A stretch of DNA of 64,000 nucleotides, from NCBI GenBank assembly GCA_934047225.1, contig OW203992.1:18837501-18901500 (forward strand), written 5' to 3'. This DNA is from Ypsolopha sequella. Taxonomy: Eukaryota; Arthropoda; Insecta; Lepidoptera; Ypsolophidae. A program made the translations under genes and the position numbers. Below are positions 21,467-34,354 of this stretch, one piece after another (the stretch's first letter is position 1; each line of letters begins with the position of its first letter). Under the pieces are notes generated by a model. It ran no database searches and was not told where the DNA came from. It saw only the letters and a list, made by a program, of their open reading frames with translations.

Positions 21467-23230
21467 TATTAAGACAAGTCGAATAAATCAAAATAAAATA
21501 CCTTTTATGTAACTATAAATAAAACAAAATTGTTTTAGAACTAAGTAACGACTTTTCAAACAAGGCAAAATATATTAAATATGTACGAATCAATCAAGAA
21601 AAAAAAAAGATATACTTGCATACCTGAAACCTTACAAGATTCCTCATAACTTAACTGCAATCACAGTAAATTAATATGGAGATGAATGCTGCTCATATTG
21701 TACGTATAGTACCTGAGTGGGAAAGGTCGAAGACGAGGCCGAGAGCTGAGACTTCATTTGGCAATCAAGGAGGTGCTCCGATATAGATTAAGACGTAAAG
21801 GTAATGGAGTGGTGAGAAGGAGCTTCAAGCTCCAAGGAGCTGTATATTAGGTCTGAACGCTTATGTAATTGTGATTTGTGACAAGGAATATTGTCACGAT
21901 CTGCAATTAGATTGAGAGCTCTCCGTCGGTAGCCCTACGTGTTCGAAAATAATATGAGACCATGTGATTATAAAATATACCAAGTTTGCAGTTCTCAGCC
22001 TGGAGCTTTTGGTAGTCAATCGAGTTTTATTTTGTATGGAACTTATAAATTATATATATTTTTTTAATTTTATCCTTCTTTGTATTAAACCGAAAGATGG
22101 ATGTGAGCCACGATCTGGACTGCGATGTATCTGATTTTAGCAATTATGAGAAATTAACAGATTAAAAGATCTATGCGATAAATAAATATCCCACCGAAAA
22201 CATAAATATGTGAAAAATTTGACTTCACCAAAAAATTAATTAAGATCAACTTGATTGCCAAGTTTTATGGAAGTTCCTGTAGTCATAATTTGAAAGGACA
22301 TAATTGTAGGTACCTACTAATGACTTGTGTACCTATAAATGGCAAACGGAAATCGAAAATTGAAAGCTCTATTCAGTGTTCTAGGATAAAGGATAAAAGT
22401 TACATAATTATTATCAATAGCTATCGACTTATTTAATTAATAGAATAATTACGTAGTCAAAGGATATTAAATTAAAGCGATTAGGGCTGCTACTTTGAAA
22501 TCCATCAGCTACAGACTCCATTTTGTATCTATATTAAACCTATCAGCTTATAATAGTAGTTTCTGAAACTGGCACATGAAGAGGTTATTAAAACACGAGT
22601 GTGGCGAGTTTTTTAATAGTATACACGAGTGTTTCAATACCTAGTTATGTATAGTTTCATACACTACTTTATCTACACTCGTGCAATAGGTTACCTTCCT
22701 ATCTTCCAATCCATAAGATCTTAATAACAATTGTCGTAAGTTTTCCTTGATTTTGCTGGAGAGCAATTCTGGCACATACGAAAATTTGCGAGGGCCGAAG
22801 GCGAGTGATTTTAAGAAGCTATTTGTACAGAAACGTAACAAGATTTTAAAATAAAAACCTTTTGCACGGATTCATAACATGTGTTTACATGTCTTTTAAG
22901 GAGTTTTACGTCGTAGAATTATCACCACACGGCATTTATTACGCGAGTAACAAAGTCGTATGAAACAAAGTGCGTGAAAAATGTTTCGAGAATAGCCGCC
23001 CTGGTTCGTTTTGATTGTTCGTCATTTTTGTTGCCTAGTACCTACGTATATGCTGTCAGACATTTTTGCCCAAAATAAAACTTTAAACAAACAAAAAAGC
23101 AATAAATATTAAATTAATAAATAACGCGCAAAATCTATCCAGCAGTTCACCGCGCATATGTGACACAAGGCAAGTTGTTATAGATGTCTTCGGCAAATTG
23201 CAGAATTGAGGCAGATCATATTTCTGTTAA
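21467..23230. other. Gene-free stretch
   Basis: Contains 'cacgagtgtggcgag' words near 22592-22640 resembling those in the element at 7031. No exon recognised. Confidence 0.3.
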
Positions 23231-23400
23231 AACTAGGGGGATCGTCACGCTCCACTCCGCTTCATTCGGCTCCTCAAATCTAATTACATGTAAACCTAAC
23301 ACGCTCCTCCTCGCTTCGCTTCGGTCCGCTCGTGGTCGCACTATTATTTAATTATTATATTAACTTTTGGTGAAAGGTTTTTGATTTTATACTTTACGAT
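23231..23400. repeat. Dispersed repeat shared with 29905-30025
   Basis: Shares 'aacctaacacgctcctc', 'tcgcttcgctt'-like CpG words and 'ttttggtgaaag' in the same order with the interior of the fold-back element at 29743. Confidence 0.6.
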
Positions 23401-25140
23401 CAGCCCACGATATACCTAATATATTAATAGTGTTAGCGGACTATTGCAAATTATTAATTTAAGCACAAGTTGATGATGGACTTCTACAAAGTAACGCCTA
23501 TAAATCAATTATTATAAAACCAAGTGTATCATGTCTAACATGCATGCTATGGCCACCGTTATCAACTAGCTTAGATTCAATTATGTTAAGGGTGTTAATT
23601 CGAAAACCAATTCAAGATTTAGGTTTAATAATCCGTATTTTAGAACTTGCGGTCTAAAAAACTTCATGATGATGAATATTTTTACGAAAAAGCTGCAACT
23701 TCCATTTGCTTTCGTATGACGTCACTTGAGAAATGGCTGTTTAGAAATTTGTCCTTTGCTATCAAGATAAATTTATAATAATTTGCTTCCGACTATTTTG
23801 ACACCTGGATGACAGATGATAAACAGACAGAGACAGACCACTCTTTTTATAAGCAATCACACATCACAATCAGTGTAATATCGGACAATTCTTTAAAAAA
23901 TCATAAAAAATAATGGTTAATTTATATACCACAATAATGAAAAATTGACGTAAAAAAAATTGAAATAAAATCTTTTAAAAATTAAACCATGGGAATTGAA
24001 CGGGAAAAGAGCTGACAGAAATATTTTATAATACCTTACATACACTGATGTATCTTCTTTGTGTATATATCTTTGTATAGGTAGTTAAATACAGTGTATT
24101 ATTCAGCCAGTTTAAGTGCTGTCAAAACTTGAACTTTTGCTAGGTAATTGAGCTTTTATTACCACTATCTTAGGACTATATTATACTAAGGAAAAAGCGT
24201 TGATGTTACGGCAGCAACTTATGCAGCAAATTATGTAAATATTATAATTATATTGTATTAAACATTATATTCTAACTTATTATCATCGTTGCGCTGAAAC
24301 TAGAAAGCTAAAAGTTTGTAATTTTGTGCAAAGCTTCTAAGTACCTACGATCGCAAACTGAAGAAATTTTTGGTAAATTTAAATGGTGTTATAAAGCACC
24401 GCCTCCGTATGCTAAGGACTGTTCTCCAACGTAGTCGGGTTTTTATAGTTCTTGAGATTACCATCTTTTTGCTTGAAGGCCTCTTTTATAGATAAGGATA
24501 TTACGCTTAGTTTATCTCGAAAGCTCGACCAATTTGCCCCATCATTGAATAGATTACTATATCTCCCCTTGAGGAGATAGGTATATTATACTTCTTGAGG
24601 ATATCACGATGTAATTCAACACAGCCGCTGATGGTGACCACAGAACAATTAAATTAATGTTCTGGTATGGTGACCATCTTGTTTGTAACTTGAAGGACCT
24701 GATTTCAAAACACATTTAACCTTAAAAAATAAATTCTGGACAAATTCTACAAAATTTTCGGGAATTTTGAACTATTATGGATTACACTTAAAAATTATGA
24801 TCTTTCTAAAGAAAATTATTGATCAGTTAAGGCTCGAAACAAAATACATTACATAAAATAAAGGCAAATATTACACATTTATAGAAAATAGTGAAAGTTT
24901 CATGATAATTCATCAAGTAGTTTTCGAGAACTTCGGTAAGAAACCAACAAACTTTCACTTATAAATATTAGTAGGGAGTAAGGATCAATGATGTGATCAA
25001 TGCTTGTGTGATTAAATGGTAGCCAACACCACCAATTTTCGAAAAAAAAACCTAATTCAAATCTGGTAATAGCCAAAGAATAGTTTTGATTCAACTGTGT
25101 AAAAGAAGGGTAATGTTTTTCATGTGAAAACAAAATAACA
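23401..25140. other. Gene-free stretch
   Basis: AT-rich. No exon or element with defensible ends. Confidence 0.3.
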
Positions 25141-25142
25141 AA

Positions 25143-25812
25143 ATGAATGCTAGCCGATTTTTTTACCGATTGCGACTTCCATTGTTACCCTACTTAAGAT
25201 GGAGGATAAATGTTTTACACGTATCCCGTAACCATATTTTTTTCGGGATAAGGAATTTCTGTATTATTTCGGGACCAATAAGTCAAATCACATTGAAATT
25301 AGCCCAGCAATTAAAGCTACGTTTTTTTATTATCCCATAGGAACTAGTAGCTAGTTGCATTTTTACGGGATAAGTAACCTGTGTTACTTTAGAAGACAAG
25401 CCTATACAATATGCCAAAATGAAAAAAAAAAAACCGCCCATCAATTGCAAAGTAACGTTTTATTACTGTCCCACAAGAACATTATTATAATGTTAATTGA
25501 CCATATCAAATTGATATGTCCTACTATTTATATTAAATTCTTACTGTATGTAACAAATAATGTTTATCTAAATTAATTTAACCGTTTAAATGTAATTGTA
25601 ATGTATTTCACTGTTACAATTATAGTTAAAATAAATGAATCTGAATCTGAATCTCATTTTTTCGGGATAAAAAGTATCCTATGTCCTATTCTAGTAGGTA
25701 CTTAAAGTAATTATACGCCAAATGTCATGAAAATCTATTGAGAGTTGAGTGGTTACAAACATACACACACACAACTTTCCATTTATACCTATAATATTAG
25801 TAGGACTGTACC
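25143..25812 (+). repeat. Lepidoptera repeat interrupted by a (GAATCT)n-tailed insert
   Basis: The words 'tttttcgggataa' (25240, 25660) and 'gtatcctatgtccta', and the end 'ataatattagtagga' (25792-25806), belong to a very common Lepidoptera repeat. In between, a block ends 'aataaatgaatctgaatct' (25630-25652), a LINE/SINE-like tail. I read this as one repeat copy with insertions; details are uncertain. Confidence 0.55.
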
Positions 25813-26599
25813 TGTACGAAGTGCATGTGTTGGGCAGTCTTGAGTCATTTCTCGATTTTCTTTCCCCTGTCTATTATCCACATCAACTCGTGTAGCCTCG
25901 CAACTTCAACTCAAGACGCCATGGCCACTGATTCCGAACATAAAAAGTAATAGTCGCTCATTTACCAGACGCTCCGTCAAGTGGATTAGGGTACTGTAAC
26001 CTCCTTGCTGTTATTTGAACCGTTTCTGCAATCGACTGAAGCCCCTTCGTAAATATTATGGAGCTTTAAGCTGAGCTAGTTCTATGGTAAACTGTAGTTG
26101 AGACTAGATACATATTTTTAAAGCTTACATTGTGAGCAATGTTTTCACAACTACTAGAAGAATTTCTAGCTGATTTATGCCTATGTGAGAAGAGGCGTAA
26201 ATGTTGATAATAGTATGTTGTAAATAAGTATTTATGAACATTTAATTAAAATGTAGAAAGCTGTATAAACACGTTAAAACATTTATTATTAATATTAGTT
26301 GTTTGCTAAATTATTTATAGCGAAATTTATTGGTGGGGAAACTGAATATTAAAGTGAAATATTACAAGATACAAGAAACAGTTAAAAACGAATTCTCTGA
26401 GAAAATTAAATCTCGGATCGTGCTCGAACCCCCTATATCTGCCTATCATGGACCAGCGACTTTGTATCTAGTTTGGCCATAAAGATCTAATTAATACGTA
26501 TGATTCTTCCGAAGTTTTACAAGAACTATTAGTAAGTTTAGCTGTAATATCTATTTCGTTATGATGGATACTATTGGACACTCACCCTAATTTTAGTGA
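25813..26599. other. Gene-free stretch
   Basis: Nothing recognised. Confidence 0.3.
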
Positions 26600-26844
26600 T
26601 ACAATAAAGCCGATTCTCAAGGCTTTAATTTTAGTTTTAGTGCTAAGTCAAAACTAAATATTGTTAATTGCAAAATAGTCCTTAATAGTTAGGAACAGAA
26701 TCGAAATTACTTTGGAATATATTTAGTGCTGTAAAAACTTAACTTTTTCCAAATAAATTTAGCTTCTAAGAAATATTTTGCAATTAAGAAAATTTGGTTT
26801 TGACAGCACTAAAACTTAAAGCCTTCACAATCGGCTTTATTGTA
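26600..26844. mobile_element. TA-flanked miniature element
   Basis: Element 26602-26842 (241 bp) between TA dinucleotides, with ~40-base arms: CAATAAAGCCGATT at the left and AATCGGCTTTATTG at the right, plus inner matching 'agtgct/agcact'. No coding capacity. Confidence 0.82.
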
Positions 26845-27192
26845 TTAGTTGTTTTATTTATATTCTGTGGACTATTTAATAATGAAACTATTACAACCGG
26901 AGTTTTTAAAGCTAGACTGTGTATGTGAACATAATAAATGAGTTGATCTATTTTAGTAACGGACTTCACTTACATAATTGTGCCACGTTCTATTAGATTT
27001 TCCAAAGAAAAACAATAATTAAGCAGAGTTTCAGTCCTTTGTAGTAATGAGGCGCAAGAAGAGAGACGCTACGTCCTTGTAGCAATCGAATTGTCTACAA
27101 AAGCGAGATCTTAATTAAGATTATCGGTTTTGTTCCGTTTTTGTTTGTTTTTAATGGAGTTTGACCAACCAACTGAATGTGGCGCTTTTAGT

Positions 27193-27580
27193 TTAAGGCA
27201 CTACCGTAAACATATTGGCACGTGTTGAAGTCCTGTAACTACTTTCAAGAAGAAGCTACTAGTTTGATAAATTGGTATAATATTTTTGGAACTTTTTCTT
27301 ATATTCCTGCTGAATAGAAACGTGATTGAAAACCTTTCGCTCAATGTAAACAATTATTGAAATGAGGTCTACAACACACACTTTTTCTCCTCGTTTGATG
27401 AATAGGAATCATCTAAAGAACTAAAACATATTTTTTTAGATGGTTTTTAACAATAAGTATATAAAAGAAACACTATGTATTTTAGTTTTTTTTTTATACT
27501 AGTATATGAATAAAAAACCTACTTTTGAATCCTTTACTCTCTGCGCGTTTTTTCGCTTGTTGAAAAACTATTTTACCTGT
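27193..27580 (+). mobile_element. TTAA-flanked miniature element, copy 4 (diverged, right end unclear)
   Basis: Left end TTAAGGCACTACCG (27193-27206) matches the other family copies. The interior shares 'gaaacgtgattg', 'attgaaatgaggtct' and 'ttctcctcgtttga'. The right end has decayed past recognition. Confidence 0.65.
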
Positions 27581-27874
27581 AAACAAGTGAATGCCAAAAA
27601 AAGAAATATAAAAGGCTGTAAGCAATCGTTAGCTACGTAAGCGAACAAGTTCACTTACCAATCTTCCTAAAGATCACTATTCAAAAAAGTAATCGCATAG
27701 CTTCAGTCAGTTAACTCTTCTCAATGAATATCTAGATATATGTAGACATGTTCCGTCTATAATGACATGTAGCCCAAACTCCAAATGTAGTACCGAATAG
27801 TGGGCTCAATGTTAGTTCATTTGTTAGATTGTTACTGGCCATTAGGATATTATTGGCTCACATAATGTACCTAT

Positions 27875-28338
27875 ATTATAGGTAGGGTTGCCAACTTTTT
27901 TTAGAAGAAATAAAGTATATCTGATTTCAGAGAAGGTAAATAAAAAGTACGGCCCTTTTGAAAAAAGTATTCTTTATTCAAGTAAGCTCAAAGATTTTTT
28001 GAAAAATATGTCACGGTAGCTGCAGGCGGTAGGAACTAGGAAGGCCAGACTCCATACTAATATCCTCAAATCCTTGTGTGAAACTGTATTTTTTGTGCTA
28101 TTTGCATAAACACAAAAGCACAACATAAAAATATCATCCACAATGAAGGAAGTCATACATTTTCCTTTGGATTTCTTTACGGCCCTGTTTTTGTTTTCAG
28201 TTTACGTCTAATTTTATGTAAAGATTGAAATAAAGTATTTTCACGTACTTTATTGGTATTCAAAAGTATAAAGTACAGGGACCCAGAATAACGTATGATA
28301 CTTTATTTTAAAGTACGGTTGGCAACCCTAATTATAGG
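27875..28338. mobile_element. hAT-type miniature element
   Basis: Element 27883-28330 (448 bp) flanked by identical 8-bp duplications ATTATAGG (27875-27882, 28331-28338). Inverted ends TAGGGTTGCCAAC are perfect. It carries internal 'aaagta' repeats and no transposase. Confidence 0.93.
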
Positions 28339-29742
28339 TATTATCAATACAATCAATACTGTAACAACTTGTAAACATACGATTAGTATGTACTTGATGT
28401 TTCCATATTGTCAAGGAATTATGTGGTGCTTCCAAAACCAATGGCTTTGTTAGTGACAACCAGATGGAAATAGGTAGAAGCTTATCTGTAACTATCGGTA
28501 TTTAAGGGGTTATTCCGTCATTTGTCTCTATTCAAATTAAATTTAAACAATACCTATTTGCAATATTTCACTTTTTGATCTTGGTTAGTCGGCCGTTCGA
28601 TACACGATTACTTGCATTTTCTTGCATCCAATAAAATCGCAATAGACCTAAACTATGACCTAAATATGATTTTATTTTAGTTATATTAGGTTTTGGACAA
28701 TAAAACTACTATACATATATAAACATCGTTAAAATGTGATATCAAATATTTTAAAAGTATATATATGTATATTAAGTATATCGTTGTCGTCATATCAAAA
28801 AGCAAAATAATAAATAAAAACACCTCGAAATCGCGAATTATCGTTTCAAAATAAAATAGTAAAGTTTAGTTTTAAAACTATTGAGAAGATGTCTATTGTT
28901 AATAAAATAATTGATCCCGCCAATTTCGAAAATTTTTTACACTGTAAAGCTTACTTCTGCCACCAAGTTTCGTCTCATCAATCATGCAAACCCATTCGCC
29001 AAAGCCGCGAGGACTACACTTCGTTGCACAGACCAAGTCTCGCGCGACCATTAGGATAAAAGCAGGTGACACCTGGGAGTTCAGAAATATGCCCGCCTGG
29101 CTTCACAGTCGAGTGTCACTCCAACCATCCATTAGATACTGTACCAGTCTAAAGAGTAATGAAAGATGTCTTCGATGCCCAAAAAGGTCCTAACATAAAA
29201 TTCAACACTTATGTTATGCACGTATAACATATTATAAGTATACGAATTGAGTAAAGATACAATGAAATATACTCTACTCGTACATATGTAGGGTGTTCAA
29301 TAAAAAGTGAGAATGAGTATGTTGCCGGTAATTTTATTAAAGTTTATTTTATTTTTCGATATAGTCTCCTTTTAGCATATCTTTTTACTAAGCTTAAAAT
29401 TACTTTCATAAAAAACTCTTAGTCCTGAGCACTGAGCGAAAGAGATGGAGCATCCCCACTACCCCAACACAATAGATAAGCCGTCCTTTGTATTTTTCAT
29501 TAGACGCAGCAAATAATATTTCGCGAACTTTACACGATATTCTATCTTACGATGTCCGTTTGACTATGATTGTAGTAGTGCGTGAACACACTTTTTCTAG
29601 GGTGCGTAACCTCGGGAGCGATACAAAACGCGCAACACACAAAAAACACGCTTCTCTGCACACGTCACCAATACAATCATAGCCAACCGGACTTCATGAG
29701 ATAAAATATCTATATATTTTTTAAAACGCGCAATACTTTGAT
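28339..29742. other. Gene-free stretch
   Basis: At 29289 'gggtgttcaataaaaagtga' looks like a transposon edge but no partner end was found. A 69-codon frame at 28984-29193 has no recognised similarity and I do not call it. Confidence 0.3.
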
Positions 29743-30137
29743 CTGTCGCAGGCAAATAGTAAAACTCTGCGGTTCACAAACGGCGTCGTCAGTTTCTAAA
29801 CGCCCGCTATTTGCTAGTTGACGAATCTTCATCAAATAGTAGAATTCAGCATTTTTTAGTTTGTCTCGGTATATAGTAATTATTCTACTAGAAGTATTAA
29901 GTGTCACCTCGCTCCGCCCGGCTTAAATATGTACTTACATTTAAACCTAACACGCTCCTCTTCGCTCCGCTCGTCGTCTCATATGTTTTCCATTTTTTGG
30001 TGAAAGACTTTCAATTACGGCTTTTTAGAAAATGACGAAGTCATTTAATAAACGGCGGCCATTTTTTTAATTTTTCTAACGGCAAATAGCAAAACAGCGT
30101 TTGTAAACGTCGGAATTTTACTATTTGCCTGCCACAG
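29743..30137. mobile_element. Fold-back element containing a dispersed repeat
   Basis: Inverted ends CAGGCAAATAGTAAAA (left from 29749, complement 30117-30132) and inner 'gctatttgc' pairs. The middle (29905-30025) matches the repeat at 23231. No target duplication found. Confidence 0.65.
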
Positions 30138-30790
30138 TTCGAACCGCATCTAACTGTAAAATTGGTCATATGTACTGTACGTATAAACTACGAAATAAAT
30201 TCCTCGTATGGTAATATGGATTCTTTCCGAAATATACGATAAAATAAAACCCCTAATAAATCTGCGTGCTATAGTCTGGATGGAGGACATAAAGCAGTCA
30301 GTTCCGAAGTGTCCTGATACGTAGCCAGGATTGGCTGCCGGCTGGCGGGCCGCCAATCTCCTCGGTGGTCATAGGGTATTTGAGTTCACGAATATTGACC
30401 GTGCTCTTTGGCCGATGCAATGGAACTCAGAATAAAAACGCACAAATCCTTCGTAGTTATATCATTATATCATGCAGAATAGTTCAAGAGACCGGCTGAT
30501 GAAAATCAAAATGATCAAATTACGTAGGTCTCAGCCAGTTTTGGGTTTTCTTTTTTGCAACTGTGAGAAAGCTCGGCTTGCCTAAAACAGAGTTTTTTTG
30601 GTTTCATTAGCGCAGTCGTAATCGTATTTTCAAAGTAGACGTCAAAGTTTGTCTGTTTTTTCAAGAACTTCAAAGTCCCTTAAAATTACTCGTCCTTCAA
30701 GCCATCACGTCTAACGACTAAAACACACAATCCAACTCATAATTACCCTTAAGCGCGACAAGTTAACACTTGACACTCTGCGAGGGTTTT
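30138..30790. other. Gene-free stretch before the exon candidate
   Basis: A GC-rich patch at 30320-30365 contains 'ggcgggccgccaat'. Nothing else recognised; an upstream partner exon for the candidate at 30791 was not found. Confidence 0.3.
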
Positions 30791-31023
30791 CTTAGCAAGG
30801 CTCCTTGAAGGTTGCGGAGGATATTGATATTTCGAGAACTCGCGGAGTCTTCAAGAGGTTGTCGCGAGATCTCGACAGCTGTAGGACCTCTCGAGGTGCT
30901 CCTTCACCACTGCCCAGCAGGAAACTGCTTTGTCAGAAGTCGAAAGACATAGGAACCGGTTTTCTTAAGAGACTGTTGAACCCGAGCTGCCAAGTTGCGC
31001 CGTGTTGGTATTGTTTTAAATAA
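30791..31023 (+). CDS. Probable terminal coding exon, peptide-precursor-like, unrecognised
   Basis: A clean acceptor 'ggttttcttag' ends at about 30790. From there a phase-0 frame of about 76 codons stays open to TAA at 31021-31023, in DNA of visibly higher GC than its surroundings. The product is basic with two Lys-Arg sites ('VFKR', 'FLKR') and ends in a 16-residue Cys-rich peptide LLNPSCQVAPCWYCFK; two more Cys lie upstream. AATAAA overlaps the stop region. This could be the last exon of a secreted peptide precursor cleaved at KR. I do not recognise the peptide, I found no signal-peptide exon upstream, and a chance open frame is not excluded. Confidence 0.4.
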
Positions 31024-33100
31024 ATAACCTGAGTACTCGGTATGGCTAAAACAATCATCGTTATATTTAGAATCGTAAACTATTGAATTGGAATGCAAAT
31101 GAAATATGTTTCAATATTCACATTCAGCTTTGAGTGTTGATGACGTATGAACTCGCTAAATTGAATACGACCAGATAAACTACCGGACTATAATCAAATC
31201 AAACGTAAGGTTTTTCAGTACAAGAGAAAAAAGCTATAAACAGATCCCTTAGAGGTTCCAGATATTTATTTATTTACTTAAATGGTTAGTATTAGGGAAA
31301 AAACTTAATTAGGCCTATCCTAGGGTTAGTAAAATACAAAAATATAGAAAAAAAAAATGGGTCTAATAATACCCAAAGCAGGCTTCCGACACATTAACAG
31401 ATTCTTTCTTAGACTGTAAAACTAACAACTTAGCACATAATAATAAATATGTGTGCTCCGATACTAGAATTCTCCGTAACACGGAAGCACTATGAAGTTA
31501 TTTTCGCCAAAGGGATATGCAACCGTATTTAAAAATATTGGTAGCTAGCTTTTAAATTCGACTATACAAAAACATTGCTACGATTTGCGCGGTTTATCAG
31601 GCAATTTAATAAGTATAGTGCTAAGTAGGGCTTAGTGCTAAGAGCCCTGTTTAAGATTCAATGCTTTAAATGTTCCAAATAATGCTCTAATCTATGAGAA
31701 AACTTGGGACATACATTACTCAAGATGGTTATTCACAAGATTGTTTCGTTCCTATAACTCGGTCACGAATAAGCCGCGAGCCTAGTTAACTAAACACAGG
31801 AAAATTCAATTAATTTGTTGTTCCAATTTCAAGGCATGAGGAAATGTATACTTTTCTATAATATATACTACAAAATAACATGAAAGAAGACCATTATACA
31901 CGAATAAAGTTGAGCATAGTACTTGAAAGACGACTATAATAAAATATCGAGACATCGTAATTTGTAGATCTTTATAGGTCGACAATTTATAGTAAAAGAG
32001 AATGTCCCTGTGACTTTAGAGCAACAGAAAACTACAACTAGGTTTTCAATAAAGAATCTTTAGTACTATGTAAAGAAATTATTTTAGTAAGTTTTAATTT
32101 TATGGCAAGTTTAAAAGTTTAAAAGCAATCAAAATAGGAACTTAAAAACGAATGTCAGCGCTAGAAGGTTTTGTGATAAGTATTAGGTCCTTACATATGA
32201 ATGGCGTTTTGTATGGAGAATTTGAAGGAGACTCAATTTTCAGTACTAACAATTTTGCATTTTTTTTTAGCAATGACAACTTCTAATTTTATAATTTGTT
32301 TTGTGTAAGAATGAGACAACATTAAGCTAACAGCAACATTGAAAAGTGTCAGCTGTAAAAAAATATTACGAATCTTATCATGGAAATGGATGGCATTTAG
32401 GGCGAACTGTTTTTGAAGATTTAAGTTTAGTTATCAAACTGAAAATAAAAACAAAATTTTATATGTAGATGTAAGACCTTAAAATCAACTTTCAAACAAA
32501 AAACAAATAATGGAAATAGCTATTGAATTATAAACTCATGAATCTGCAAGAAAATTTCGCCAATTTCAGAGGTAAGCATCCAATATTTAGTCACAAGCAC
32601 GATGACCACACTCTAGCTAAACCGAGTAGCAATGTTTGGTGAACACACGAACGAACACAAGGTTCGAGTTAATATTGGTTCGCCGACTGTAAAAGGCGTA
32701 CGTTTGTCGAACAACGCTGATTTGTAAATAGACGGATGTGTCAGTTTTTATTGAGCATTTGTTGAATGAGCAAAACAGCTGCCTACTGTTGCGTTGCTAC
32801 TGTACTTTTTATAGCTCGATCATAAATTCTTGTAGTTATGTAACTTCCTTTATGTATCTGAGTTATTTTAGGTGATACATATTTTCTAGTAACAATAAAC
32901 AACATAATTGTCATAAGTGACTTAACCAATATTCACTTGTTTGATCCAATGATTTAGCATGACTTCACACTTAACGAGCAAATATTGCACACATCCTTTC
33001 ACTTATTGCGAAAATAGAGCGAGCTGAAGCGCATTAGATTCAGCGGCATGATCAGATTTCTTCGTATCACGACCACATTTACTTCACAGCTATGATATAG
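31024..33100. other. Gene-free stretch with half of a distant direct repeat
   Basis: Positions 32290-32575 match 45930-46215 (see repeat entry). 'tatttatttatttac' near 31264 may be a reversed LINE tail. No exon. Confidence 0.35.
32290..32575 (+). repeat. Dispersed repeat, copy 1 (partner 45930-46215)
   Basis: Shared in order with the partner: 'gaaaagtgtcagctgt', 'atcttatcatggaaatgg', 'cgaactgtttttgaagat' and 'caaataatggaaatag'. Same orientation, moderate divergence, no inverted ends or tail seen, so the class is unknown. Confidence 0.75.
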
Positions 33101-33360
33101 CTTCATCCATCAGCTTAGTTCGTCCACTGCTGGACATAAGTCTTTCCAAGACATTGCCACTCCCGGCGGTCAGCCTGGAAGAATTGCCCATACTCACGCA
33201 CGCTGGGCAGGCGTGTTGGTAAACGCGGTGCCGGAACCTTCGCACCAGTGACGCCGCTGCCTGTCACCAGTCTGTTCCATATAAGGCCCGGCTATTATGG
33301 ATGGATATATCGCTATCCATCGGTCCCAGGCATGGTGGGCCTCCTGGTTTTTATCATATT
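33095..33360 (-). repeat. Common Lepidoptera retroposon fragment ('cactgctggacata')
   Basis: 'gtccactgctggacataag' followed by 'ccactcccggcggtcagcc' is the edge of a repeat very common in Lepidoptera, thought to be a LINE/SINE tail. Not protein-coding here. Confidence 0.55.
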
Positions 33361-33920
33361 ATATATATCATATTATATCCCAAAAAAGAAACCGAGTAAA
33401 TGTTTTGTTTTGCAGTTTTGAGTGAAAAAAAAAATTGCTCTTCCACACTTCTTTATTCGCATCTTGAGCATGTTCAGTGTACGTCACTTCCGGAACGACG
33501 TTTTTAACGAAGGATAATTTTGATTTCCGATTATAGATTATTACATTTTTTAATCGTTCATTATTAATAAGTATAAATTTGAATTGTCATTGATGTCATT
33601 GAGTAAAGAGGCGGCATAATAAGTACCCAATGCTTTTTCATACAAAATTCGGATAGCTACCTACTGAAAATAATAGTATTGTATAATTTAGAAAATAGCG
33701 TTTATTTTTCATTCATTGTTTCATTCAAAATTGTTTAATATTATCAGTAGGTTGTGGCTTCATTTAATGTTACTAGCTTTTGCCCACGTCTTCTGTGTGT
33801 GCACGTGTGCACTGACAAGTATAGATAGATGTCTGTTTCAAATGAAAATTGCCGCTAGTGATAATATTTATGAATAAATAATGCATGCTCTTTAAAAGTT
33901 TGGCTTCCCTTTTTATATAT
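33361..33920. other. Gene-free stretch
   Basis: AT-rich; nothing recognised. Confidence 0.3.
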
Positions 33921-33921
33921 C

Positions 33922-34122
33922 TAGGTTTTGATAGAAACGATCGGGCTAGGCTACTCGTGCAATGACGTCAATCATACCGGATGCAGCCAGTCCGGCTGGT
34001 GGGGACGCGCCTGGGAAACCCTGGCATACCGACTCTCACTGTCACCTTCCCCATCGCTTGATCGCTGTCGTGAACTTGACTCACTTTGCAACTGTTTTGC
34101 TGTTCTGTATTTAAAAATTTGA
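33922..34122 (+). CDS. Weak candidate terminal exon, Cys/Trp-rich
   Basis: After 'tttttatatatctag' a frame stays open from about 33922 to TGA at 34120-34122. The sequence is clearly GC-richer than the flanks and reads 'YSCNDVNHTGCSQSGWW' with further Cys near the end. A TGACGTCA palindrome lies inside. No homologue comes to mind and no partner exon is visible, so this may be chance. Confidence 0.2.
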
Positions 34123-34354
34123 AACTACTTATCGTATGACCTTATGATCACCTATGAGTAATTTTTTTTTACATCCCTTTTGGTAAACTTTACAAGTGTA
34201 TTTTAGGAATGATTTCCCAAAAAATTTTCATAACAAGTTATTGATACTGGAAATTCACTAATGAAATTCACATATGAAGTGAATCTGCTATGGCCTATTG
34301 AAAATTAAGATAATGGATACATTTTATCATCGCATCCAGACAAAAAAGATAATT

